Origin: Gymnogyps californianus
Taxonomy: Eukaryota > Chordata > Aves > Accipitriformes > Cathartidae
DNA length: 64,000 bases
Direction: 5' to 3'
Assembly (NCBI RefSeq): GCF_018139145.2
Contig: NC_059481.1
Location: forward strand, 2,034,368-2,098,367
Shown in pieces: positions 11,201 through 23,799 of the stretch. Numbering within the stretch: position 1 is the first letter of the stretch; each line of letters begins with the position of its first letter. Made by a program: the position numbers and the translations under genes. A model generated the notes under the pieces. It worked only from the letters and a program-made list of their open reading frames with translations. It did no database searches and was not told where the DNA came from.

Positions 11201-13640
11201 CTTCGGAGATTTTGCCAGCTCATATATACATATATATATGTACATATATATGTGGTGCTATTGTAATAAAAATCCAGTGCTGCAATGCAAATATGAAAAA
11301 TCACATTCCTAATGAGCTCAGGACTATAGAAGGATAGACTGAGAGCCATAAAATTGATATCCTCTAGCTCAGGATACAGAAAGCAGCAGTGCAAGCTTTC
11401 TGCATGCTGGCCTATTAGGACCACCTTTGCTTGGGTGAGAGTTTCAGTAATCACCCTTGAACCCTTTGATTCTCAGATAAAAAAGGAGTCAACAAACATG
11501 TGGTATAGATTGGAAGAACGGGAGCAAGTCCTTTCAAAGCTGCCTATTGTTCCTAGCAGGCAGCAAGTAACTCATAATTGGTATTTGAAATTCATGAAAT
11601 ATTCAACACTACAAAGCAGGGAAATTCTACCTCAGAGTTTTAGTGGTAGCGTCTGCACTCACTGCCTCTGCAGCTCATATCATACCTAGAAGATAATAAA
11701 GAAATAATCACCAGAAATACACAAATCCCATCTCCCCCTTGCCCCTATTAATTACCCAAGTGTGCTGTCACACTTGTACTCGTTGAGATTCAGCCAGTGC
11801 TTTCTTACTGCTCTATCATATTCCTTATAGAAACTGTAAAGTGGGGGACTGAACTGCTAGAACATATGTTGAAACCTATTTAAGGCACAAAGAAGAGGGC
11901 ACCTGAGCATCTGGCCAGGATAAAGGAAACAGCTGAGCAATGGGAAGTGAGATCCATGCCAGGATACTGGACTCCGGGGAGTCACCCCAGAGGGCAGGGA
12001 GGAGAGAGAAGAGTCCCACAGAGCTGGAGGACAGGAGGGAAGGAAGAAGTCCACTTTTGCTGTGCAAGAATTGTTTTGGGTTGGGAGAAAGAACGGTCTG
12101 AAGTCCATCAGTGGGAGCAGAGAGATACTAAACAGATCCCTAACAACAATGGACTGTGGAGCCTGGCAAGAGAGGCAGCAGCAGGAGATGAGATACACAA
12201 CAGGACAGAAAAGCTTGTATCAGGAAGTACTTGGAAAGCTATATTCATTCCAGCTTCCAGTAGTAAACAAATCTGGAGCAATCCCGCTCTCTTCACCCTT
12301 GTAACCAAGATCAAAATATGAGCACTTGTCTAGGACATAAGGGGGTTGCTGGCAATGCGCTTTGCCACTGGACTGCAAAAAAGGAATTGTTATCCAAAGA
12401 ATCAGCCATGTTGGTATCTATGGAAAGAAGTCACGGACTATGCAGAAGATAAACTTCTGAGATTTTCAGGATGTTTAGATGTTTTGCAAAAGCTGGTAAT
12501 CCTCACTGGAGCAAGTAGCTAAAAATCATAGCTAGAAACAGATTGATTAGCATGAGCATCTTGTCACCTGGCCTTTAATATTCCCCTTGGAGAATAGAAA
12601 ACTTAATAGAAATACAAAAATAGAGACAGGTAACCAGGTATGAAGCTATGAGGAAGAGAAATTACACAGAATCCGAGAAGCTGCTGAGATTAGAGCAACT
12701 ATATGATTTAGTCACAATTACTTTTAGTTTACGAAGTACCTACATTTTTACATTATGGTCTAAACTCTACCAATGAATTTTCCAATATTCACATTGAAAT
12801 GCTCATATAAGCCTGTATCTTGGACTTCAATACAATTTGCCTTCCAAATGTATATTCCATCAAATTTCTATTTAAAAACTGAGCACTAGCTTATTTTTCT
12901 ACCCTCATCTGGAATTATTCAGGAGAGGGTTGAGACAGCATGGGGAGGTTCGCTCAAACTGGATCAGTTCAGTGACTATCAAATGACTCTTTCTCAAAAT
13001 AGCGCCTTTCACCAGCATTTAATGAGCTGTAGCTTCACAGAGAATAATGGATCCCTTTTCACAAGTCTGTCCCCGCCGATGTATCTTCCATCTACATGAA
13101 CTGTACTATTTTTGATTATCATGCAGTGCTGGATTTGATGGGAAATTTGCTATTGTCTCCAACAACAGTAATGGCAGCCCCCAACTTTGGGAGGTCCAGA
13201 CTCCGCTCTTAGTGAGCTGAATTCTGTCAGGGCTGATTTTAACCCTTTTTCTTCCTCAGTAAGTGAATCAAACGAACTCAACATCATGTTGTTGATGCAA
13301 CTGCAAACCAAAGTTTCACAGCCATACCACCTGAGAGACATTTATACAGCTCTGATTTAAGAACTCATAATCCTAATGGATGTATCTTAACAATGCCTCC
13401 CTGCAGCAATTGCTGAAGACAGGCAGAAGATTTAAAAATTTGAAATAAGAGACTAATTAGAAACAAGATGCTCTGTAAAATGGCTATGAAAGAAATGTCC
13501 CATAGATTTATGCCTTGTGACTGGAGTCTCCCATGTCTAATGTGCAGGATTCAACACAAACTTTTCCTCCATAATTCAGAATTGTACTGTAATGGATTCT
13601 CTAATGTCTAGTAATTTATTGATGCCGGTGCTGTAGGCTG
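8300..13640. other. Intergenic, upstream of HCN4; no gene seen
   Basis: Coding potential was not supported in any frame. The first 600 bases still carry some CpG and a GC-box-like GGGGCGTGGGG near 8504, then the sequence becomes AT-rich. A run of ten G occurs at 10545-10554. A TA-rich tract (mostly tatata/tacata) is at 11221-11254. I see no recognisable mobile element here. Confidence 0.6.
11221..11254. repeat. TA-rich simple repeat
   Basis: An imperfect alternating tract of tatata and tacata units of about 34 bases. It could form a hairpin but has no other visible feature. Confidence 0.8.
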
Positions 13641-13711
13641 CAGCAGCTGCTGAAGACCCTCAGAGACCCCTTCCAACCTAAATTATCCTTTACTTCTATG
13701 ATTCTATGACT
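13640..13711 (+). mobile_element. CR1 LINE 3' tail (5'-truncated)
   Basis: The segment has the typical end of avian CR1 elements: a 'cagagaccccttccaacct' block followed shortly by the terminal direct repeats 'tctatgattctatga'. CR1 copies are almost always cut off at the 5' end, and only the last part of the 3' UTR is present here. This is one of the clearest signs that the window is from a bird or other sauropsid. The left limit is uncertain. Confidence 0.75.
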
Positions 13712-16337
13712 CACGAGGAATTCTCTCTCTACTCCAGCTACCTATTTTCAAAATTATGTAGGAAGATACTATCTTTGAGACAAAATCCCTCTGTCAAATT
13801 TGTTTTAAACCATCAAACAGGTTGAAATATTAGTAGGAGGGAACTGACAGACTGATGGATACAAAGCATGACTGTATAAGCTTCACTTCCTCAGGTAAGC
13901 AGCTAGAAGTCATTTCATGATTTTGGAGAACAAACTCAGGCATTTCCATGCTTATTCATGATTTCTGAACTCCTGAAGACAGCAAAATCGCAAAAACAAG
14001 CTTAGCCAGCATGTCTAAACAATATGGCAGTAGAAGAGCTTCAAGCAGAAGATCCTAGTTTATCATTACCCCTTACAGATACCCCTGGTCATGCTGCTAC
14101 CCACAGAGGGATGTCTCAGGTAGTTATCCCTCCCACTCAGTAACTTAAATGGAGTAGAATTCCACTGCCAATAAAAACAAGGCCAAAGGCAAGGGAGACA
14201 GAGTATTTCTGCCTGCATTTCATTCCTTACTGGCATAAGTGCATCCTCGACAAACAAGCAACCAGGTTAGGCCAGTCTGAGTCCTCGAGACATTCCCATT
14301 ATCTTGCAAGAGAAAAGAATGATTTGCGCCACGGCCATGTCTGTTGCTCAGCAGCACTGTCTGCAACTGTCAGCAATGCCGAGTGCCTCAGTGAGCCAGT
14401 AGATAAGTAGAAGAAAGGGAATAGGCTTCAGTTGATAAGGCTGCAAATAATTCTATGAGATTATAATAAAGGCCTCCTCTGTCTGGGCTTTGCTTTTAGA
14501 AACCAGCCCTTCAGTGGTACTGCATATAAACCACTCAACACCAGAAAGATCTTGTGGTTATCCTAAATCTGGTGATTATTTCCTTGAGTTTGTGCCTGCC
14601 TATGTCTACACATGCACGTTTGTGTCTGTGCTAATCAAGCTTTTATGTCAATTCTGGATCAAAAAAGCACTCCAGGTTCAGTTTGGGCTTCTGTCATTTG
14701 TTACTGTTGTTTCACTATAGGTGTTACTGAAGCATCTAGAAAATCTTGCTGATATCAAAACCCCAGCAGAGGAAGGTAGTCCAATCCCAGTCTAAACAGC
14801 AGAGGAACAGAATATAACAGCAGAGTAAACAATCTCATGGTCTTCAAATGCCAGTTCAGTGCTGTCCGTTTCCTTTTTGCTTGTTTAGTTTTAGAGAAGG
14901 CTTTGTTGAGAGGAGCTAGAGCAGGGAAAAAAGACAGAGAAGGCTGGATCCAAAGCAGAAGAGAAGAAACTATGAACATGGAAAGAGGGCAAGGAGAGAA
15001 TTGTCTGCATTGCATTCACCCTTCTGAATGATAAAGTTGTGCTGCAATGCCACCATTAAGGAGGGTATGAACTTCCATTATAAGCTTCTTTAGGGTCATT
15101 CTTGTTCTCAACTAACTAAGCTGACATTCTGAAAACCTTATCTTTACCAAAAAGTGAATTTCCTTCTTTTGAAAGTTAACGCAAAACCTGCTGGTTTTGG
15201 AAACAAGAAGGTTGTATGTGTAGAAGAGAAAAAAGAGAAAATGCACTTTTCCTGTTCTCTTTTTTAAATGGTATTTTAGGAACCAATGTATTACCCAAGT
15301 GGCTAACAATAAAATGAGATTTGGACTTCCTAATAAAAGGAAGTGCAAGTGCTGTACACTTGACAAAGATTAAATACCCAGTAAACCCAGAAGGGTGGAG
15401 GCAGAAGGTTCATTCAGCATTTTCTTATCTGTGCCTCTCCTTCTCTGGATGCTCCTTGCCAGCCATATGTATTCAGACTGTATGCCCTTGTGCTAATTAA
15501 TATCTATCATGCAGGCATCTCGCTAGTTCTCAGGCATACAGACTAAGGACTAACTAAGATTTTATCTTCCACAGTGCCACACAAGCTGGCCCTGATTAAA
15601 CAATGTCAAATGCTCAGATGCTCCTGGAGCCGAGCTGCAAGGCTGTGTTTGGCTCTGCACAGGCAGGGAGCGACCAGCCCTGCCCCACGCTGCAGCAGTT
15701 CTAGAAGTCCACCCAGGGACTCCCCATTGATTAATTTTCGCAGCCTGTGCTTTCATTTGTTTTCAACACTCCGCTGACCTTTGTGTAAGAGTTTAAACAA
15801 AGCTCTACAGACTCTTGAGGCCATTGCCTTGATAGTATCAGTTCATCATTGTATAAATTTGTCTCAGTGGATAGTAGTCTTGTGTTTGTGTGTGTTTTTT
15901 TGCGAGGGGGAGGGATCCCGCTCACCTGGCTCTTCTGTGAATGCTGAAGCTTTTTTCGGTGAAATCAATGAGAAAACTGCACACTGCATCTAATGTTACT
16001 GCTCTGTGCTGTTTAATGCAAGGGCAGGGCAACACAGAGCAGTTCTAGATGCTGCTTCCTGGACTCTGTCTTCTTTTTAGACAATGCCCTTTCCCACGTG
16101 ATTTGTAGAAACATTCCTGGGAGCAGGACCAGAAGACAGGCCTTCCTGATTTTCCCCTAAACCATTAGCTGACAGAATCATATTCCCTCCTGTGCCCTCC
16201 TACCGACTGATGGTATCTTAAATCTTCTGTTTAATGGAGCAACTTCACAAAGATGCTTCCTGTGGGACACTAGGGGAACAGGAAAGTGGCATTTGCTTCA
16301 CCAGCTGCAATTTAGGAGAAGAGTGAGACCTGTTCTG

Positions 16338-16362
16338 TTTTTTTTTTTTTTTTTAAAAAAAA
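16338..16362. repeat. T17-A8 homopolymer junction
   Basis: Seventeen T are followed directly by eight A. This could be a degenerate poly-A tail of a retroposed copy on the minus strand, but no body of an element is recognisable next to it. Confidence 0.8.
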
Positions 16363-16818
16363 GCTTAAATCTTTATGGCAGGGTTCTAGATGATGTGAAG
16401 GAATATGCAGCCCCGCACATGGCTGAACTGCGGTGAGACGATAGGGAGAAGCAATTTGTGGCTACTTGATTTCGTCAGCATTTCCCTCATGGCTAGGTTG
16501 CTTCCTGCTCAGCACGCAGGCTGGCCTGTAGTCCCTGGAGAGCCACGAGGGCACAGGATGGAAAGGTTCAGTGTCACACTCTGGGCTTGGTCGGGCCCCC
16601 AGGAGTTACACATTGCAATACACAACAACTTTGAGCACCTATGTCCTTCACTGGGTCTGGCATAAAAAACTTGCCTGAGGTGACACAGGACATCTGTCCA
16701 TTTAGCTTCCCAGGTTATACATGCTCCTATGGTGTATAGCAGAAAGTTACTAGCAAAAACCATTTATTTCTGCTTGCTGCTTCTGTTCGCTACTGCTGTA
16801 AAAAAAACTGTATACTTA

Positions 16819-16836
16819 CATATATATATATATAAA
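16819..16836. repeat. TA dinucleotide repeat
   Basis: A short uninterrupted alternating TA tract of about nine units, ending in a run of A. Confidence 0.8.
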
Positions 16837-19800
16837 AAGTAGCTTAGTAAAGCAGACCTAGACACTGCAATCGTTTTCTCCTCCTACTCCCATAGAGGGA
16901 TGTCAGACTAAACAGCACTCTGAAGCTGGCGACATCTCAGTGCATACTCTACACCAGAGGAAGCACTTAAGGTTAAACAACAACAACAAATACCACTTTC
17001 CCCCTTCTGAGCAACTTCATGTCATAGTGGATATGCTCGACAGGCTGCTGTTCAAAGTCTGCTCAAAGAAAAATTGTACCTATTATTAGCCACTTACTGT
17101 GCTTGTTAATTCTGTCTTTGGTTTTCACCATTCTGCAAACCCGTTCACAAATCCCTGTTTCAGTGGAGCAACAGACTTCTACTTCCTTGGATTTGCAGGT
17201 TTCACTTAACAGGATTAGGTGGCAGGATTTATTTAGAAATGTGTGGTGATAAAAATACTCAGTTCATGAGTAATGGAGGGGAAAAGCTCACAATTTTGTT
17301 GTTGCTTTTTTAAATTCAAACTTCTCAGCAGGGGAAAAGGTTCAGATCAGGTGTTTGCCACCCACACTTTTCAGTACTCGAGAATGCTTAACTTCTTCTA
17401 GCAGGGAGAAGACTGGAGTGGAATAAATAGAGAAGACTGAATCTTCCTGTGAGACCTAAAGAATGTGAGATTCAAAATGACTTGATCTTCCCATCAAGCC
17501 TAGGGCTGACACAGAATTTGTTAAAACATCTTCCTGCGACTTGAAGTAGTCTGAAGACTTCATTAGCTTACTTTGGCTCTTCACAAGAGGCAGATCTATT
17601 AGTCTAAGCTATCTAGAACATGTAGCCCTCAACCATGCACTTACTCCCTGCTCTACAAGAGGGTGGTATCAGAACTGCTTTGGTGATTTTGCCCTTCCCC
17701 TTTTCTTGGAAGGCCTCCCCAGTTCAGAAGACTCTCAAAAGGTGGTTAAACTGTACTCAGGACTGCCTTTGCTGCTTGTGGTAGAAGATGTTAGCACCAA
17801 ATCTAAGCTGAAGATCCGGCTCAGTGGAAAAGAACTGGAAGACATACTTTAATAGAAAAGATCCTAGGAGCTTAATCTTTTTTGGTTAAACAAAAGGAAA
17901 TATAAGTAATTATTTGATAATAATCTGTAAGTACCCACATGGAGAGGTGGAGACCTGAACACAGAGGAATCCTCACCCCAGCAGACATAGTTGCAAACAA
18001 GATGCTGCCTGGAAGCTACATACCTTCAGGCCAGAACTAATAATTTTTAATGTTGAGGGCAACTAACCTCTAGATTAACATGATGAGGTTTTTTGTAGAT
18101 TCTCTGTCACAGGAAATTTTAAAAACAAGATTAGATATTTTTTATAAAAGATCTGCTTTAGCTCAGTCCCAGATACTAGACTTGAATCTGCAATTAATTT
18201 CGGTTAGTCCTAGATCACATCACACAGGAGGCTAGAGTAAATGTTAATAATGTTCCTTTCTACATTAAAATCTGGAAAACTGGAAAAGCAAATGACCAGT
18301 AATAGTGACTAGAATGCTCACACCCTTTTCTGGGTCATTTATGAATATGCTGAACTGCCTACATGCCAGCACAAATCCCTAAAGAACTCTGTTGGCACTA
18401 TTATGAGGCTTGATCATTTACTTTTACCATCTGTTTCTTTTGTTTACCCAACTACTTACCCATGCTAGGACCTTCCCTTATCCTCTTGGGCTGCTTAGTT
18501 TCCTCAAAAACTGGATTTGCCAAAGCCTTTTGAAAATTCAAATGGACAGTATAAATCAGATCATCCTTACTCCATTTATTGATGATTCTTCAAAGATGTC
18601 CAAGAGGTTTGTAAACTATTAGGACTCCCCTTTACAGAAGCCACTTGGACACTTCCCAAGTAGACTGAACTAGATCATATTTATCCAAGTTCATGTCCTG
18701 CAGGAGGTTTCTGGTCCTCAGAAGTTCAGGATTCTGGTTTTGGTTATAGTGATCTATTTGACTATTAAAGATTTCCTCTGAAGCTGGGAAAAATAGCTAG
18801 CCATTCACAGATTTTGTTGTGCTGCACTTAAAATAGGATTGCAGCCAAGTGCTGCATGTGTCCTTTATAAAACCAGTATTATAAAACAGAAATGGATTGA
18901 TCTTTCTTCCTTTCTAAGAGCTGCCAATACTATTGCCACAACACCCACCTGACAATGCACCTGAATTGCAGTATCGACTTCACCTGACTTGCAGTATCGC
19001 CATTCTGTCCCAGCTCACATCTTCTGTAAACATCAACCAGACCTCATATACACATACTGCTCCATTACTTGGAGTGGAAAACCTCTCTCCAGAGCAGAAC
19101 TGCAGTAAGAATAGGGGTCTGAACATTCAGTTGTGTAAATCCTAGTCTACACAGGAGGTGTACATCATTGCTTATTTGATCCGGCATACAGCAGAACACT
19201 TGCTTAATATCAAGTCTTATCCCACTACATAGCTTTGCAAGTCAGCCAAGATCATTCCACACTCTTCTTGTTGAAATCGTACCATCCTCCTTACTCAGCT
19301 CTGTGTTTTGCTTACACTTCTGATACTTTTCAGTGCCAGCTCTGGCATTCTGATTAAAATCAGCCTGGAGGGGAATTGTTAGTCACACGTGCCTGAAGCT
19401 GAGATAATACCTTTCCTTCCTATTCCTTGGCTTCTCTCATACTCTTGATGGAACTCCTAATATGCCTACATGGAAAATGACAGTGTCATATGGCCTTTGG
19501 GTCATTATCCCCTGCGGGTTCACACACACTTGTCAGATACTTGTGCCCACATGAAATGGGAGTACATACAGACTTGTTTTTTAATGGGCTGAGTATTAAG
19601 AGCTTCTACCAGGCTGGACCATCACAATTCCAGTTTCAGTATGGACCTGCTTCAAAGAAAGACTCACAATGGATTCTCAGGGGTCATCTCTTTGCTTCTT
19701 GCAGATATCTTGCTGGGAGCGTGGCAATGTGGCCTAATGGTGAATCGAAATTAAAACCCACAAATGGTAAACTTTGCTGGTGCGTAATGTTCATTTTCCT

Positions 19801-20129
19801 GTAGCAAATGAATGCAAAATAATGAGATTTCCCAGTCTGTGTAACTATACTGCATGGATTTCCAAGTGCAATGAAGTCAGCTTTAGCCTTTCATGTTTTG
19901 TTAATGCCTTGTACCTAAGTACAATGACTAATAAACTGGCACTTTAAAGAACTGGATGGAGCCATTTTGAAGACTGAATAATAACTAACCATTCATTTAC
20001 TAAGTTCCCTCTAGCAGTTTTTCGGTATACATAGAATGAAAGTCATGGAGCTACTGAAATAAGTTCACTCTACTTTGCACCAAAGATGCTACTTACAGTA
20101 GGTGCACAAATTCACTTCAGCACCTTCTG

Positions 20130-20260
20130 TCTAGTTTCTGTGTAGGGAAGAGGAGGAAAAATGGTTACCTTGCCCAGATTACCACAACAAAGTCAGTGCT
20201 GGACCCAGAATTAAAAACCTCTAACAGTCTTGCTAATCATTAGTCAGCATTCTGCAGCAT
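20130..20260 (+). repeat. Possible MIR-like fragment
   Basis: A block reading 'ttaccttgcccagattacc' followed by 'agtgctggacccagaatta' follows the order of the MIR core ('cttgcccaaggtcac' then 'gagccgggattcgaacc'). Divergence is strong and flanks give no help, so this is tentative. Confidence 0.3.
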
Positions 20261-23200
20261 ATTACAAAGGAACAAAGTTAAAAAGCTAAAGACCCCCAAA
20301 AATCCAAATTAGTTTGAGGTGCTCTTTCCTTATGAATCCACTCTTTCATTCTAGTTCCTCTTTATCAATGGACCAGAGAGACAGGGTTTCCTGAAATAGG
20401 CGAAAACTAGACAGAAGCGCTCTTAGATCTGTGTTTTCCCCCAGTGAGAACAGGAAATTCACACATATTATCACTCCCATGTGCACTGCTGGGACAATGC
20501 CAATCGCCAGTATTTTCTTCTCTACTAAAAATTAAAAGAGGGAAACCGTATGCACTGCTTAATTTTCTAAGCAAGGCACATTTGTACCATATCAAGCTGC
20601 TAGCTTTTCTGACTATTCACTGAAGCAAGTTTTAATGCTACATGAGATGAAATAAGATGCTCACTACAGAGAATCTAAAAGATTTCACCAAGGCCTCTCA
20701 GCAAAGCGGTGGCAGGCCAGGAACTAAAATACGGGATTTCCTAATTCCTCATCCCATAATCAGTCCATTGGAACAAGCTATTTCTCTCCACTTGTGCTTG
20801 TTCAGCACTGCCTCTTAAAACCAAAATCCAGCTGTTGTCACTGAACAAAAAGCAGCTTTTGTTAAGCATTTCCCTAAATGCATTCCAAAACATGTTTGTT
20901 TTCACTAAACCTGATCTACCAGCTGCCACGACCATTGAAACTGGCACCACTCGCTTCAATCTCCATCTGATATGAATGTTCTAAGTAGACATCTCTGACC
21001 AAAAAAGAAATCCCAGGCTGGAACTTTATGACTAGATAGTCTCACATTTTTTTCTTTCAGTGTATAAGAAAAGCAATAATAATGCAGTATACAAGAGATT
21101 GTACTGCATTATTCAGAAAGCCTTATTCACCTTCGATTCCTGTGCTGCAGATATCGTACACTGGCAAGTATATGATTAGGAACTGGAAGTTTTCGTAAGA
21201 CAAATAGAGCAAGTGGAGTTAAAAAAAAAAAAAAGAGACAAGGCTCTTAGTCAGAAAAGGTAGAAGGCACTGCTGTTTGAAGGTTGTTTTGCATTTCAGA
21301 TCAATAACAATGAACAATCTCTCAGGCAAAGTCAGCTAAGGTCTCTGAGCCTTCACCAACAGCCACCTGGTCTCTCTGTTCCTATCCAGCTGTATGCACT
21401 GTGGGCCACTTCTGCAGATGAACATCACGGACTATATTCTGTGTAAGTTGATGTGAGAGCTGATGTGAAGACACAAAATCTGTGAGCCTTCCTAAGGTAA
21501 TAAAATGGGGATCCTCAAAGCCTGTGTAGCCTCTGGTGAACGGAAACATGCCGCAGTCAATTGGAATCATTATGTTAGGAGACAGTTGTTATCTTTTTGC
21601 CCTTGACAGAGGTCAGTCTGGAGATGCTAGAGGTGAGCATGTGTTTCCCAGAAGAAATGGCAGCACGTGCATGACATGGATTTATGCTTGCAATTCCAAT
21701 AATTCTACCTGCTTGAATTCAACCCTAATTGTAGTGTGCCTCGCTGATGATTTAGAGCATTTGATTTACTGATCTTATTTTACTCTTCCTGCAATTTCAC
21801 CTCTTTGATCAGATCTTGCCAGCAGGTTTTCATTACCAAATAGGTGGGTTTTTTAAATAGCACAATTGCAAGTCATCATCATAAATATCAACCTTCATAA
21901 CTCATCTGAGCACTCTATGTTCTTGTAATGTCATGTGTCAGGATTCTGCTATGGAGATAAACCCCCATCTGTGTGGCTGCCAGCTTCTCATTCCTTTATT
22001 GATTCTCCCCTATTTGCTATAATTGAGTTTTTATACTTACCTTGTTCTTCAGTGTATAAATGCCTATCAGAGACAGGAAAAGAGATGGACCAGAGATTTC
22101 CACTTCTCATCACCTCTCAGCAGAAGAGGGTGCTGTGCAACACTGATTAAAATAGATACTTCAGCAACTGAGGCAGTTAAGCTGAGGATTGCCCATCCAG
22201 GTATCAAACCATGTACTACTCACATGTCAGCAGGTGACTGTAGGAAAAAGCTTATATTCCTTATTTTCCACTGGATGAGGAAGGAGAAAGGAATAATGTG
22301 CAATTTTCTAGCACTGACTCATCTGTTCTGAGTTGCCTGTGTTAAAGCAAGCCTTAAAGGGAACTTTTTGTTTATTTTACTATACAGGACTGTAGAGAGG
22401 CTCCAGTACACATCACTGTTCCGAAATGTTTGCATGTTTAAAATTCAGATTTACCTTTAATTTAGTATGGACTCAACTATATTTCTAGGTATGTGTTTGC
22501 AGGTACATGTTTAAGGATTGTGTCCTTAGCTGACAGGCAGCCAATGAGCCTGTAGCCTCCCTGCTATTACTACTTTTACTACATGGCCTCAGTCTCAGGT
22601 GGAGCGGTAGTTACACAGATCACTCCACACAGATCATGGTGGCTATGCCAGCATAGGGGATCACAGATGATGCGTAACACTGCTGATGTCCTCAGTGGAC
22701 ACTCGTGAGCCACAATTAAACAATGAGTTAGCCACCCCTGAGATAAGAGGCAGGGAGGTGGGTAAGGACTTTATTTCTAGTTTTGCCTCCAGTTTTACTG
22801 GCTGATCTCTCAGTTTTCCAGTCTCTGAAAAGACAGTATGCACCTGCCTAGAGACCCTTACAAGAAATCAGTTAGCTATGACTAGATACAGGACCCCTGC
22901 TCTCCCAAGGAGGAAGCTGCCTCTCCCTGACTTTCCATGAATTGCCAGGAGTGGCCTTCGAGATGCCCCTGGCAGACGATGCTGATGACCATCTTCTGCA
23001 GCAGGCTGCCACTTTCTTTCAGCATGCAGGACAGCCTCACACGCCACTTTTATTCCCTAATGAACCACATCACAGGGCTGTTCAACTCTGGCATGAAACA
23101 GACTCTGCTGCTCACCAGGTGCTGCCCTGCCCATCCTTGCACAAAGTGGCAGCAAACTGGTGAGTGAGTCTGCTTACTGCTGTTATCTACTGGCTGTAAC

Positions 23201-23520
23201 CAAACTAAGCAACTGTGTGTCCTGGGCCGTCTACTGCTAATGGCAGTGAGAAATTTTCATTCTGCAAAATCATTCCTGCAAGGGCTCTCAGAAAAGCAAA
23301 AAGTTCTCACTTTAAAAGCTTCCAGAATTCCACATAATGATTGCTCTGACACTCTCAAGTTACACTTATGCATATACATATATACTGGATTAAACTGTTT
23401 CTTGTTCTTTTTTGGATATTTTAGACACTTCCATTTTCCAAGTTACCAGCTTGGAATTTGGCAGCCATTTTCAGGTCTGCGCAGCAAGAACAAGGCATGC
23501 ACGTATGAGTTTGTTCTGAA
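20261..23520. other. Intergenic; no gene seen
   Basis: AT-rich DNA with short reading frames and an A-run near 21222-21236. At 22937-23167 two overlapping plus-strand frames stay open for more than 70 codons, but I recognise neither product. Nothing else stands out. Confidence 0.55.
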
Positions 23521-23550
23521 GAAGAACATTTTCGGCTTTTTTGTGCTTCT

Positions 23551-23564
23551 ACCACTAGAGAGCA
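23551..23564 (+). promoter_or_regulatory. CTCF-like motif
   Basis: CCACTAGAGAGCAG matches the common CTCF core CCACTAGAGGGCAG at 13 of 14 bases. It lies just before a CpG-richer patch with a TATA box. Binding cannot be judged from sequence alone. Confidence 0.3.
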
Positions 23565-23629
23565 GGAGAATGGTACTCCCAGGCGGCTCTCGCAGCTCTG
23601 GCAGGGATTGCTGCTGTGAATCACCGAGG

Positions 23630-23650
23630 AACTCGTTATATAAGCGAGTT
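23630..23650 (+). promoter_or_regulatory. TATA box within a short inverted repeat
   Basis: TATATAA at 23637-23643 lies in the loop between AACTCG (23630-23635) and its inverse CGAGTT (23645-23650). The surrounding 250 bases carry about nine CpG, unusual for this CpG-poor spacer. An ATG at 23672 follows, opening a 42-codon frame ending at 23798 with no recognised product. This may be a promoter for an unannotated transcript, part of an LTR, or chance. Confidence 0.3.
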
Positions 23651-23799
23651 TCTGAGGCTGACACTCGCCATGAAGCTGGACAACCTTTCAATCCATTTAT
23701 CAAACCCTAGCAGTTGCCATTTCCAGACGGATGAAACAAGGCTAAGTATGAAGCAGAAGAGAACAGTCTGCATCCAGAATAACGTGTTGAAGTTCTAAC

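Larger units (their letters stand above)
13712..20090. other. Intergenic; no gene seen
   Basis: AT-rich, CpG-poor DNA with only short reading frames. Simple tracts include a T17 run directly followed by A8 at 16338-16362, a TA repeat at 16819-16836 and a short CAA run near 16979. No exon with convincing codon pattern and splice sites was found. Confidence 0.6.
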
